Below are positions 1 to 6,731 of a stretch of 7,247 nt of DNA, one piece after another. The DNA is from Gammaproteobacteria bacterium (GTDB lineage Bacteria; Pseudomonadota; Gammaproteobacteria; Xanthomonadales; Xanthomonadaceae), in contig JANYBA010000299.1 of assembly GCA_025360985.1 (NCBI GenBank), forward strand, positions 1 through 7,247, read 5' to 3'. The notes below the pieces were generated by a model. That model was not told the DNA's origin, did not search any database, and saw nothing but the letters and a program-made list of their open reading frames with translations. Position numbers and translations under genes: made by a program. Positions within the stretch are counted from its first letter, which is position 1; every line of letters starts with the position of its first letter.

Positions 1-222
1 CTGATCGACCACGGCCACGGCGTGAGCTCGAACTTCCTGCACCTGAGCCGGATCGACGTGCAGGTCGGGGATCGCGTCGAACAGGGCCAGGTCATCGGCT
101 TGGTCGGCAAGACCGGTCGCGCCAACGGGCCGCACATGCATTGGGGCATGAACTGGTTCGAGATCCGCGTGGACCCGCAATTGCTGGTGGACCCGGCCGG
201 AAATCCGCAACCAGCGCCCTGA
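1..222 (+). CDS. M23 family (LytM-type) metallopeptidase, C-terminal fragment
   Basis: The frame is open from base 1, so the gene begins outside the window; 73 residues and the TGA stop are visible. The segment matches the end of a peptidase M23 (LytM/lysostaphin-like) domain: a beta-strand region with LHLS at residues 13-16, then V-x-x-G-D-x-V-x-x-G-Q-x-I-G at 20-33, then T-G-R-A-N-G-P-H-M-H-W at 38-48. H45 and H47 form the HxH motif, of which one histidine binds zinc and the other is catalytic in this family. The other zinc ligands (HxxxD) would lie upstream and cannot be seen. Family members are zinc endopeptidases that cut peptidoglycan cross-bridges in the periplasm, or non-catalytic activators of amidases; with the HxH intact, an active enzyme is likelier. 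About 25 residues follow the motif, a typical short tail. The gene ends 9 bases from the convergent DUF3999 gene. The family call is secure; the substrate is not determined. Confidence 0.9.
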   Translation: MIDHGHGVSSNFLHLSRIDVQVGDRVEQGQVIGLVGKTGRANGPHMHWGMNWFEIRVDPQLLVDPAGNPQPAP

Positions 223-231
223 TGCCGGCGC

Positions 232-1569
232 TTACTCCTGCGGCTTGCGCAGCAGCATGATCACCATGGTCGCGATCGCCACCGCGCCGAGCAGCAATAC
301 GCCCCAGAGCAGCCAGCGCCGGATCCGGGCCGGATCGGGACGCGTCAGCACCGATTCGCCACCCGCGACCGCCATCGGCCCGAGGTGGGCCTCGGGGGGT
401 TGCCAGTCGCGGCCGTAATGGGCGCGAACCTGTCCGATCAAGGCATCGAGCGGAAATTCCTCGCGCTCGGCCGAACCGCTGCCGGCGACGATGCGGTACG
501 GCGGATCGCCATGCGTGAGCAGCAGCCAGTCCTCGGGCTGGTAGGTGAACTCGAGCACCGGCGGATTCTTCAGCGTCACCCGCGGTTCGATCCGCCACAT
601 GCGGGCGCGCGTCTGCGGAATGTCCATCGCCTCGTTGTCCAGCGCCAGACCGGCGCCGCGCAACCGGAACGCGCCCAACTGCCCGAGGTAGGACCAGTTG
701 CGCTCGTCCGGTTCGCGCGCGCTGATGCTGAAATCGGCGATGGCATTGTCTTCGCCCAGGGAAATATTGACCAGGTCCACCGGAATCCGCGCCGGCAGCC
801 GATACAGGTAAGCCGGGCCGTCGCGGCCGACGTATTCGGCGGTCAGGGTGCTGCGTCGTGCCGGCGGCGCGGCGGCGCGCGCCGACTGGAAACGCAATTG
901 CACGGTCGCCAGCGGGATCGGACTGTCCGGCGCCACGGTGTGCAGGCGCAGGTAGCTGGTGGCGATCGGCGTGAATTCGACGTGGCGGCGCACCAGCGAC
1001 TGGCCGCCCTGGCGAAGTTGCGCCACCGTCGCCGACGTCACCACCGTCCGCCAGTGGCTCAGGTCTTCGCTGGCCTCGATGGTCAATCCGGTGCTGAAAT
1101 CCGGCGCCGAGCTCGACAGTCCCAAGGCGATCGCGTCCACCACCTCGCCCTGGCCGCGCACATCAATCAGCACGTCGCTGACCGCCGATTGCGGCGGATG
1201 GCTCAAGGTCGCGTCGAGCGACAGGCTACCCGAGTCGCTGCGCGTGATGTGCAGGTGCAGGTCGTCGCCCTGGTCGGGAGACGGCTCCGGGAGCGCGAAC
1301 CACGCGGCTTCGCGCCAGACGCTCGGCGGCGTCTGGAACCGGAACGGCATGGGACCGAACGGTAGGCTGTCGCCGGCGGCGTTGTAGGCCGCGAGGTCGG
1401 ACAGGTTCCGGCTTTGCACCTGCCGATAGACCGCTTCGTCCAGCCGCACCATCCACGCGCCTTCGCTGTGCTCCACCAGCGGCCATTGCTGGGCGAAGTC
1501 ATCGGGCGAGGCGGCGACCGCAGCGCCAGCGACGACGAGCGAAGCCAGCAACAAATTTCGCAATTTCAT
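232..1569 (-). CDS. DUF3999 family envelope protein (signal peptide, C-terminal membrane anchor)
   Basis: A 445-residue protein starting at ATG 1569 and stopping with TAA at 232-234. The frame stays open far upstream inside the DUF2339 gene, but this start is chosen because a GAGGG ribosome site lies 6 bases before it (1576-1580), because the ATG overlaps the upstream stop as ATGA, and because the resulting N-terminus is a clean signal peptide (MKLRNLLLASLVVAGAAVAA, probable cleavage after AVA near residue 19). The middle is a long soluble, beta-rich part with no catalytic motif I can recognise. Residues about 420-440 form one hydrophobic helix followed by the basic tail RKPQE. The expected topology is therefore a periplasmic domain anchored in the inner membrane by its C-terminus. 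Length, layout and position directly behind a DUF2339 gene match the DUF3999 family, whose members often accompany DUF2339 proteins. Function is unknown; an envelope role together with its neighbour is inference. Confidence 0.85.
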   Translation of the reverse strand: MKLRNLLLASLVVAGAAVAASPDDFAQQWPLVEHSEGAWMVRLDEAVYRQVQSRNLSDLAAYNAAGDSLPFGPMPFRFQTPPSVWREAAWFALPEPSPDQGDDLHLHITRSDSGSLSLDATLSHPPQSAVSDVLIDVRGQGEVVDAIALGLSSSAPDFSTGLTIEASEDLSHWRTVVTSATVAQLRQGGQSLVRRHVEFTPIATSYLRLHTVAPDSPIPLATVQLRFQSARAAAPPARRSTLTAEYVGRDGPAYLYRLPARIPVDLVNISLGEDNAIADFSISAREPDERNWSYLGQLGAFRLRGAGLALDNEAMDIPQTRARMWRIEPRVTLKNPPVLEFTYQPEDWLLLTHGDPPYRIVAGSGSAEREEFPLDALIGQVRAHYGRDWQPPEAHLGPMAVAGGESVLTRPDPARIRRWLLWGVLLLGAVAIATMVIMLLRKPQE

Positions 1570-4259
1570 GTCGTGCCCTCGCGTTCCAGCGACTTCGGCG
1601 GCGCCGGTGAAACATAGCCGACGCCCACCAGCAGCATGCCAACCACCAGGAAGGAAATGATGCCGTACTGGTTGCCGATGTAGTGCCGGTCGACCAGGAC
1701 GAGTTTCGCGCAAACCAGGATCATCAGCGCGAATCCGCCGATCCACAGCGGCCGGCGGGCGCGGTGCGAGGCCAGCCACATGCTGCCGACGCCCAGCAGG
1801 CTCCAGACCACGGTCAGGGCCGATTGGCTGACGCCGGAATCGAGCAGGCCCGGGCTCCACGGCTCGCCATGCCAATGGTGGACGGCGCGCAGGGTCGCCA
1901 TGCTCGCGAAGGCCAGGCCCAGGCCCGGCCATCCGCGCACCAGGCCCGCGAGCTGCGGGCGCTGCCCGGCCATCGCCAGCAACAAGGCCGCAACCGCCAG
2001 CCAGGCCAGCTCCAGCGGATTGAGCAAGGGGATGTAGTCCAGCGGCGTCGCCACGCCTTCGAGGAACAGGCCACCAACCAGCGCGAATGCGAGCAGCAAC
2101 ATCGCCGGCACGAACCAGCCCGCGGCGTAGCCTTCGAACAACCCGGCGCGCGGCCAGGCCGGTTCCGATCGCCGCCACAGGCCGAGGGTCATCAGGCCCA
2201 GCGGCGCGACCAGGACAAGATAGTTCCAGCCATTGCCGAGCTGCAGCGTGTCGGCGGAGAATTCCACCAACTGCAAGGTCGTCGCCAATGCGACGGTCCA
2301 AAGCATGGCCAGATGCGTCAACGCGAGGCTGCGCGCGGATTCATCGCGGCCGTTCCACAGGCACAGTCCCGCACCAAGAACGTACGCGGCCCAACCCATC
2401 CAGGTCGGCGCCGTCAGTGGCGCGTCGAATTCGGACTTGGCGTAGCAGACCATCGCCAGGCCAAGCAGCGCGATCGCGGCGATCCACTGGTTCGGGCGCG
2501 GCCAGTCCAGCGACTTGCGCATCGCGGTCGCTGCCAGCAGCGAAGCGGCGAGATAAAGAATCGCGAATTGCCAAGCGCCCAGGCTGGCGCCGGCCAGGTC
2601 CATCTGGGTGAATCCACCCACCAGCCACCAGGCCTGCGCCCACACGAACAGCATCGGCGGCAAGCCAAAGCGCGGACGATAACGGTCGTGCACCAGGCTC
2701 AGCGCGAAGCCCGAGAACGCCAGGATCGCCGCGCCCAGCCACGCCGGATTGAGCAATAGCAGCGCGGTCGGGTCTTCCGGCGCATCGACCAGCCACATTG
2801 TGTAGGCAATCGCCGCCATCAGCTGCAGGGCCAGGCCGCTGAGCCAGGGGAAGGTGCGCTCCTGGCGGATGCCCATCCAGGCCACGCCCGCGCCTTCCAG
2901 TGCCCACACGCTGGCCGTGGTGCCGGCGCTGAACGCCAGCGGCACCGCCAGCGTCGCGAAGCCGAGCGCCAAGGCGCCGTAGGCTTCGGTCAACAGGCGT
3001 TCGCCGCGACGTCGCCGCAGCCACCACACCAGAACGGCATAGACGACGGCAACGAGCAAGGCGCTGAAGGCCAGCGCCATGCGGTTGTCCTTGAGCAGCC
3101 CTGCTTGCAAGGGGAAGGCGAGCAAGGGTGTGCCGAACACCAGGGTGCCGTCGACCCAGGGCCGGCGATGCTCGCTCTGGCGGATCACGTAGAGCAGGCC
3201 GATGACAATGTAAAACGCGAAAAACAGGATCAGGAACGGCTCGACCGTATTGAACAACTCCGGCCGGTAGAACTTCAGGCCCCAGGCGGTGCCGACGCCG
3301 AAGGTGAAACCGAAGCCGACGAGGTTCAGAAGTCGCCAACTGCGCCGCCACGAGACACCGAACACGGCGGCGTTGAGCACGGCGTAGTAGGAGAACAGGC
3401 CGACATGGTTGGCGCTGCCGGTCGAGATCAACACCGGCGCGAGATAGCCGCCGAGGAAACCGAGTACCGCCAACCACAAATTGTCCTGTAGCACCGACAA
3501 CATCGCCGCCCCGGCGACGATGACCACGATCATCGCGAACGCCGGCATCGGCTCCAGCAGGGAATACAGGCGGAACGACGCGAATACCACCAGCAACAAC
3601 ACGCCCAGCGCCCCACCCTGCAGGCTCAGGCCGAAGGCCGGGCGGCGCTCGCGTTCGCGCCAACCGAACACCAGCGCCAGCACGGCGAGGAAGGCGAAGC
3701 TCGCCATGCGATACGGGATCGGGAAAGAAAAAAACCCGTGATCCGAGGCATATTTCACGGCGCTGGCCACGCCGAAGAAGGAAATGATCACGCCGATCTT
3801 CACCGGCACATTGCCTTCGGTGAACCAGCCTTTGATCCGCGCCGTCCACTTTTCTTCCCAACCCGGCTCGGCTGGAGCGCGCGGCGTCGTGGGTGTTGGC
3901 GGCGCGACCGGCGGCCGCGTGGCGACGACGGTTTCGACGGTCGCGGATTCGACCGCGGCCTCGGCCTTGGCCGGTGGCACGAAGGCTGTTTCCACTGCAG
4001 GTGCAGCGGCGCGCTCGGCGGCAGCGGGCGGCGGCGGCGCGGCAGGCGTTGGTGCCTGCGTAGCGGTGGCAGCGAGCGAGAGCAGGCGCGCGCGCAGCGT
4101 GGCAACCAGCTTTTCGAGATCGCCTACCCGACGCGATTGTTGCGCCTGCGACGCCAGCAGGTAGACGATCAGGAATCCGGCGATGGCGCCGAAAAATGCG
4201 CGCGTCTCGGCCAGGGCTGCGCCGAACAGGGCACCGATAACAGCGAGCAGCCAATTCAT
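1566..4259 (-). CDS. DUF2339 family polytopic membrane protein
   Basis: An 897-residue protein from ATG 4259 to TGA 1566-1568. A GGGGGA ribosome site lies about 5 bases before the start. The N-terminus has two hydrophobic helices (about 3-17 and 21-36), then a short heptad-like stretch (about 39-62), then an Ala/Pro-rich linker (about 64-131). From about 150 to the end there is a long series of membrane helices. Family hallmarks seen are NVPVKIGVIISFFGVASAVKY at about 150-170, GGYLAPVLISTG at 270-281, the aromatic FSYY at 289-292, and near the C-terminus KLVLVD (852-857) and GYVSPAPP (881-888). These fit DUF2339 (COG5373, predicted membrane protein). No catalytic or transport motif is recognised, and the biochemical function of the family is unknown. 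It follows folE2 after 21 bases and overlaps the DUF3999 start by 4 bases, so the last two genes are probably translationally coupled and their products may form a complex (inference). The linker is the part most likely to vary between relatives. Confidence 0.9.
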   Translation of the reverse strand: MNWLLAVIGALFGAALAETRAFFGAIAGFLIVYLLASQAQQSRRVGDLEKLVATLRARLLSLAATATQAPTPAAPPPPAAAERAAAPAVETAFVPPAKAEAAVESATVETVVATRPPVAPPTPTTPRAPAEPGWEEKWTARIKGWFTEGNVPVKIGVIISFFGVASAVKYASDHGFFSFPIPYRMASFAFLAVLALVFGWRERERRPAFGLSLQGGALGVLLLVVFASFRLYSLLEPMPAFAMIVVIVAGAAMLSVLQDNLWLAVLGFLGGYLAPVLISTGSANHVGLFSYYAVLNAAVFGVSWRRSWRLLNLVGFGFTFGVGTAWGLKFYRPELFNTVEPFLILFFAFYIVIGLLYVIRQSEHRRPWVDGTLVFGTPLLAFPLQAGLLKDNRMALAFSALLVAVVYAVLVWWLRRRRGERLLTEAYGALALGFATLAVPLAFSAGTTASVWALEGAGVAWMGIRQERTFPWLSGLALQLMAAIAYTMWLVDAPEDPTALLLLNPAWLGAAILAFSGFALSLVHDRYRPRFGLPPMLFVWAQAWWLVGGFTQMDLAGASLGAWQFAILYLAASLLAATAMRKSLDWPRPNQWIAAIALLGLAMVCYAKSEFDAPLTAPTWMGWAAYVLGAGLCLWNGRDESARSLALTHLAMLWTVALATTLQLVEFSADTLQLGNGWNYLVLVAPLGLMTLGLWRRSEPAWPRAGLFEGYAAGWFVPAMLLLAFALVGGLFLEGVATPLDYIPLLNPLELAWLAVAALLLAMAGQRPQLAGLVRGWPGLGLAFASMATLRAVHHWHGEPWSPGLLDSGVSQSALTVVWSLLGVGSMWLASHRARRPLWIGGFALMILVCAKLVLVDRHYIGNQYGIISFLVVGMLLVGVGYVSPAPPKSLEREGTT

Positions 4260-4280
4260 GCCTTCCCCCGGCGGATGTGC

Positions 4281-5228
4281 CTAGACGTAGCCGTCAACGA
4301 CCCCCTTGGTCGCGACAGCCACCGCATTGTGCGGGTGCAGGCTCTCGAAATGCGAGGCGCGGATGCGGAAGTCGTCGATCCGGTCGTCGGCATCGAGCGC
4401 CAACTGCATGCGCCGGGCCGCGTCTTCGCAGAACATCAGGTTCTGGCCGTTGAGGCGGGCGAAGGCCTGTTCGTCCTCGCGCTTGACCGCGGTCTGCACC
4501 GGGGTCTGCAGCGCATCCTCGATGCGATCGATGATTTCCACGAACGGCAGGTTCTGGAAGCTCGGCGCCAGCTTGACTTGCACGTCGGCCAGGCTGCGCT
4601 GACTGTGCGGCGTGGCCATGATGCCCTGCTCGCTGCCGAGCCATGCCAGGACGGCCCGGTAGTCGAGTTCCCGCCCGGTGTCGAAGTCGAGCTGGAAGCG
4701 CTCCTGGATCAGCTGTCGCGCCAGCGCCGCCGAACATGGGCAGGTGCTCGAGTACTGCACCTGCACGGACAATTCGAGGCTGAACTGGCCGCGATCGAGT
4801 TCGGCGCCGACGCGCACCGGGTAGGACTTCCAGCCGGTGTTTTCGCTGACCAGGGCCGGGCGGCGGATGAGGTAATCGAACTGGATGTCGATCCTGGCGC
4901 GATCCGACAACTCCGCATGCGATTCGAGGAACTGCTTGAGCAGGCGGCGCAGGCTGCAGGGCGAGAGCGGCTCGGCCGACAACGACTTGTCCACGTGCAG
5001 GTACAGGCGCGACATGTGGATGCCGCGAACATCCGGACGCTTGAGGTTGACGAATGCGTCGACCCGGGCGCCGCTGGTCACCACCTGGCCGTCGGCGCCC
5101 GCGACGCTGACCGGCGCGTGGATCTCGCCCATGCCGACCCAATCCAGCTGGCCGGCGACCGCCGGTCGCGCATCGTTGGCCACGTCGGGCATGACGCGGG
5201 CAAGGTTCTCGTGGCTGATCGGGGCCAT
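4281..5228 (-). CDS. folE2: GTP cyclohydrolase FolE2 (type IB)
   Basis: A 315-residue enzyme that converts GTP to 7,8-dihydroneopterin triphosphate, the first step towards tetrahydrofolate and a precursor for queuosine. Family features visible: MPDVANDARPA (13-23), WVGMGEI (30-36), RGIHMSR (68-74), CPCS with Cys163 and Cys165 following SST (160-166), and the TPHSQRS stretch with His208 (206-212). The Cys and His in these segments are the conserved active-site and metal-site region of FolE2 (COG1469), a family distinct from zinc-dependent FolE. Near the C-terminus are the acidic EDALQTPVQTAVKREDEQAF and LMFCEDAARR segments. The start at ATG 5228 is chosen over an in-frame ATG at 5252 because a GGAG ribosome site sits 6 bases upstream of it (5235-5238) and the protein then begins in the usual way just before the PDV motif. 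In some bacteria folE2 is a Zur-regulated back-up for FolE; I see no AT-rich Zur-like palindrome in the 74 bases upstream. It probably heads a unit with DUF2339 and DUF3999. Confidence 0.93.
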   Translation of the reverse strand: MAPISHENLARVMPDVANDARPAVAGQLDWVGMGEIHAPVSVAGADGQVVTSGARVDAFVNLKRPDVRGIHMSRLYLHVDKSLSAEPLSPCSLRRLLKQFLESHAELSDRARIDIQFDYLIRRPALVSENTGWKSYPVRVGAELDRGQFSLELSVQVQYSSTCPCSAALARQLIQERFQLDFDTGRELDYRAVLAWLGSEQGIMATPHSQRSLADVQVKLAPSFQNLPFVEIIDRIEDALQTPVQTAVKREDEQAFARLNGQNLMFCEDAARRMQLALDADDRIDDFRIRASHFESLHPHNAVAVATKGVVDGYV

Positions 5229-5234
5229 GGGGCG

Positions 5235-5238
5235 CTCC
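5235..5238 (-). promoter_or_regulatory. Ribosome binding site that sets the folE2 start
   Basis: On the minus strand this reads GGAG, followed by 6 bases and then ATG at 5228. The alternative in-frame ATG at 5252 has no comparable purine-rich site at the right distance, so this site favours the shorter protein. Confidence 0.55.
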
Positions 5239-5252
5239 AAAGCAAGATGCAT

Positions 5253-5284
5253 AGTGTAGTGGGGACGGCGTCGACCGGCGTCAA
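5253..5284 (-). promoter_or_regulatory. Possible sigma-70-like promoter for folE2-DUF2339-DUF3999
   Basis: The 74-base gap between the synthase-like gene and folE2 is the only minus-strand gap of notable size in the window. On the minus strand it holds TTGACG (5284-5279) and TACACT (5258-5253), resembling -35 and -10 boxes. The spacer is 20 bases, longer than the usual 16-18, so the -35 assignment is weak; TACACT alone is a reasonable -10 box. A transcript starting near 5246 would leave a short leader carrying the GGAG site and would exclude the ATG at 5252. No operator palindrome is evident. Confidence 0.25.
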
Positions 5285-5302
5285 GACGGTGTTCAGAGCC
5301 GA

Positions 5303-6058
5303 TCAGTCCGCCCGCGCGGCCCGCCAGGCCCGCCAAAGCGTCGCCAGCCGCGGCGCCGGCGCATCGCCCTTCCCGACCGCGAATTGCTCCAGGCGGGCGC
5401 GATCGAAGGCGGTGCGGGTTCTCCTGAAAAGCGCTCCTTCCGGTCGGATTGGCAGATAGGGCAACAGCTCTGACACCCAATCGCGCAACAAAGCGTCCTG
5501 CTCGCGGACCATGGCCTGGCCCGGCACCCAGCCATGCCTGGCGATCAGGCGCATGGGAATGCGCGCGCGGTCGGCCGAGGCCAATCCGGACGGGAGCCGC
5601 GCCAGCAGCCAGTGCACAGCCAGCGCGCGCGTCGGCGCGTCGCCAGCAGGGGATTCGAACAAAGCCGATTCCACCGCCACGGTCGAGCCAGCCAGTGGAA
5701 AGAGGGAATCGATGGCTTCGGCCGTCGAACCGGGGCGAACGTCCTGCACGGACGCGTCCAGCAGCTCCCGGCCCAGCGTCGACCAGGGCGCATCGACGCC
5801 AGCCAGCACTTCGGTCAAGGGATGGCGGCTGCGCCCGGCCCCGAGTCCCAGCAATTCCTCGGCCCACCAGCCGGCCTTGATACCGGTCACGCGCGGATCG
5901 CTGAGTTCGAACAGGGTCTCGCGCAATTCGTGCAGCAAACCGCCCCAGGCCTGGAATCGCGCTCGCGCGTCGCGCGGGCAGAACACTTCGGCGACGGCCA
6001 TTTCCGGTTCGCGCGCCTGCCATTTCGCCACGAATTGCTGGAAGGCTTCCGCCGTCAC
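5303..6058 (-). CDS. Squalene/phytoene synthase-like family protein, probably non-catalytic
   Basis: A 251-residue, mostly helical protein if started at GTG 6058, one base after the stop of the phosphatase gene (TGA-A-GTG). This start gives an N-terminus of the form VTAEAFQQFVAKW, which fits my recollection of related xanthomonad proteins annotated in the phytoene/squalene synthase superfamily. An in-frame ATG at 6115 would add 19 residues overlapping the phosphatase gene and has no ribosome site. Features resembling the superfamily's first helices are the FCPRDARARFQAWGGLLHEL segment (26-45), DPRVTGIKAGWWAEEL (54-69) and RHPLTEVL (78-85). True head-to-head prenyl synthases have two aspartate-rich DxxxD-type motifs that bind magnesium and diphosphate. 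Here the first position reads HELRETLFE and I see no equivalent of the second, so prenyl-diphosphate chemistry is doubtful. The role is unknown; a helper role like that of the mitochondrial complex I assembly factor NDUFAF6, which has the same fold, is only an analogy. The family call is from pattern memory, not a search. Confidence 0.7.
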   Translation of the reverse strand: MTAEAFQQFVAKWQAREPEMAVAEVFCPRDARARFQAWGGLLHELRETLFELSDPRVTGIKAGWWAEELLGLGAGRSRHPLTEVLAGVDAPWSTLGRELLDASVQDVRPGSTAEAIDSLFPLAGSTVAVESALFESPAGDAPTRALAVHWLLARLPSGLASADRARIPMRLIARHGWVPGQAMVREQDALLRDWVSELLPYLPIRPEGALFRRTRTAFDRARLEQFAVGKGDAPAPRLATLWRAWRAARAD

Positions 6059-6059
6059 T

Positions 6060-6731
6060 TCAAGCTGCCAGCAGTCCGGGCTTGAGCAAGTCGCGCGGAA
6101 ATTCGGCAGAGGCATCGGCGCGCCAATCGCGCGGATCTTCATGCGCTTCCCGGTAGCCCCACAACGCCGCCACCGATTTGATGCCGGCGGCGCGCGCGGC
6201 GACGATGTCGCGCTCGTCGTCGCCGACATAGATGCACTCGGCCGGCGTCACGCCCAGTCGTTCGCAGGCGTGCAGCAGCTGGTCGGGATCGGGCTTCTTC
6301 TTCGGCAAACTGTCGGCGCCGAGCAATATTGCGCAGCGCTCGTTCCAGCCCAGGGTCGCGACCACGCCCACGGCCAGGTAGAACGGCTTGTTGGTGACGA
6401 TGCCCCAGCGCGAGCCCTTGCCTTCGATCGCGCCCAGCACTTCCTCTATGCCGTCAAAAGCGGTGCTGTGCTCGGCCACGGCTTCGGCATAGGCAGCGAG
6501 GAACGGCGGCAACAGCTCTTCGCGCTCCGCGTCGTCGCGTTCCGGGAACGCCACCCGCAACATCGCGCGCCCGCCCTTGGAGACCACCGGCCGGATCGTC
6601 GCCAGCGGCAACGTCGGCTTGCCTTCGCGGGCGAGGATCCGGTTCAGGGCGTTGAGCAAGTCGGCGGCACTGTCGACCAGGGTGCCGTCCAGGTCGAACA
6701 GCACCAGTTTCGCGATCCCCGAGTCGCTCAC
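6060..6731 (-). CDS. mupP: HAD-superfamily phosphatase, MupP/Gph type (probable MurNAc-6-phosphate phosphatase)
   Basis: A 223-residue HAD hydrolase with all four motifs: FDLDGT with nucleophile Asp13 and acid/base Asp15; Thr113 in VTNK; the lysine of motif III at KKKPDPD (144-150); and GDDERD (170-175) binding magnesium. The helical cap lies between motifs I and II. By general family it is a phosphoglycolate phosphatase (Gph). Several details point to MupP, which removes phosphate from N-acetylmuramic acid 6-phosphate in the peptidoglycan recycling route described in Pseudomonas: SKGGRAML (51-58), HSTAFDG (88-94), RWGIVTNKP (108-116) and the late [16 protein letters not shown] stretch. The gene also follows ubiG directly, as mupP does in Pseudomonas. 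It starts with GTG at 6731, overlapping the ubiG stop as GTGA, with a GGTGA ribosome site (6737-6741). Translation is therefore probably coupled to ubiG. The HAD assignment is certain; the substrate is inferred. Confidence 0.88.
   Translation of the reverse strand: MSDSGIAKLVLFDLDGTLVDSAADLLNALNRILAREGKPTLPLATIRPVVSKGGRAMLRVAFPERDDAEREELLPPFLAAYAEAVAEHSTAFDGIEEVLGAIEGKGSRWGIVTNKPFYLAVGVVATLGWNERCAILLGADSLPKKKPDPDQLLHACERLGVTPAECIYVGDDERDIVAARAAGIKSVAALWGYREAHEDPRDWRADASAEFPRDLLKPGLLAA

Noticed and set aside
238..252. Small hairpin CTGCG-GCTTG-CGCAG near the convergent stops, considered as a terminator
   Set aside because: The stem is only 5 bases, no T-run follows on either strand, and it lies inside the DUF3999 coding region.
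1570..2301. Upstream extension of the DUF3999 frame to 689 residues
   Set aside because: It lies wholly within DUF2339. The ATG at 1569 has a ribosome site, an ATGA overlap and a signal peptide directly after it.
1683..2759. A 358-codon plus-strand frame rich in Gln and Arg
   Set aside because: It is antisense to DUF2339; the composition is what reversed codons for Leu and Ala produce. No domain is recognisable.
3726..3736. Run of seven A on the plus strand (T7 in the DUF2339 coding strand), considered as a frameshift slippery site
   Set aside because: The frame stays open through it as Gly-Phe-Phe-Ser-Phe, the base before the run does not fit a -1 slippery heptamer, and there is no break in family similarity.
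2341..4254. A 637-codon minus-strand frame inside DUF2339
   Set aside because: It is a Arg/Ala-rich shadow; the 897-residue frame has membrane helices and family hallmarks over the same DNA.
3738..5459. A 573-codon open frame on the plus strand opposite folE2 and the start of DUF2339
   Set aside because: It is antisense to two well-supported genes. Its product is rich in Arg, Gly, Ala and Asp/Glu with no family features, as expected from a mirrored frame in high-GC DNA.
5229..6023. Upstream extension of the folE2 frame to 580 residues
   Set aside because: The extra part overlaps the synthase-like gene in another frame, has a composition typical of shadow translation, and lies before a good ribosome site and the usual FolE2 N-terminus.
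5303..6115. Alternative ATG start at 6115 for the synthase-like protein
   Set aside because: No ribosome site precedes it, it overlaps the phosphatase gene by 56 bases, and the added residues do not resemble the family N-terminus. It is kept as a possibility only.
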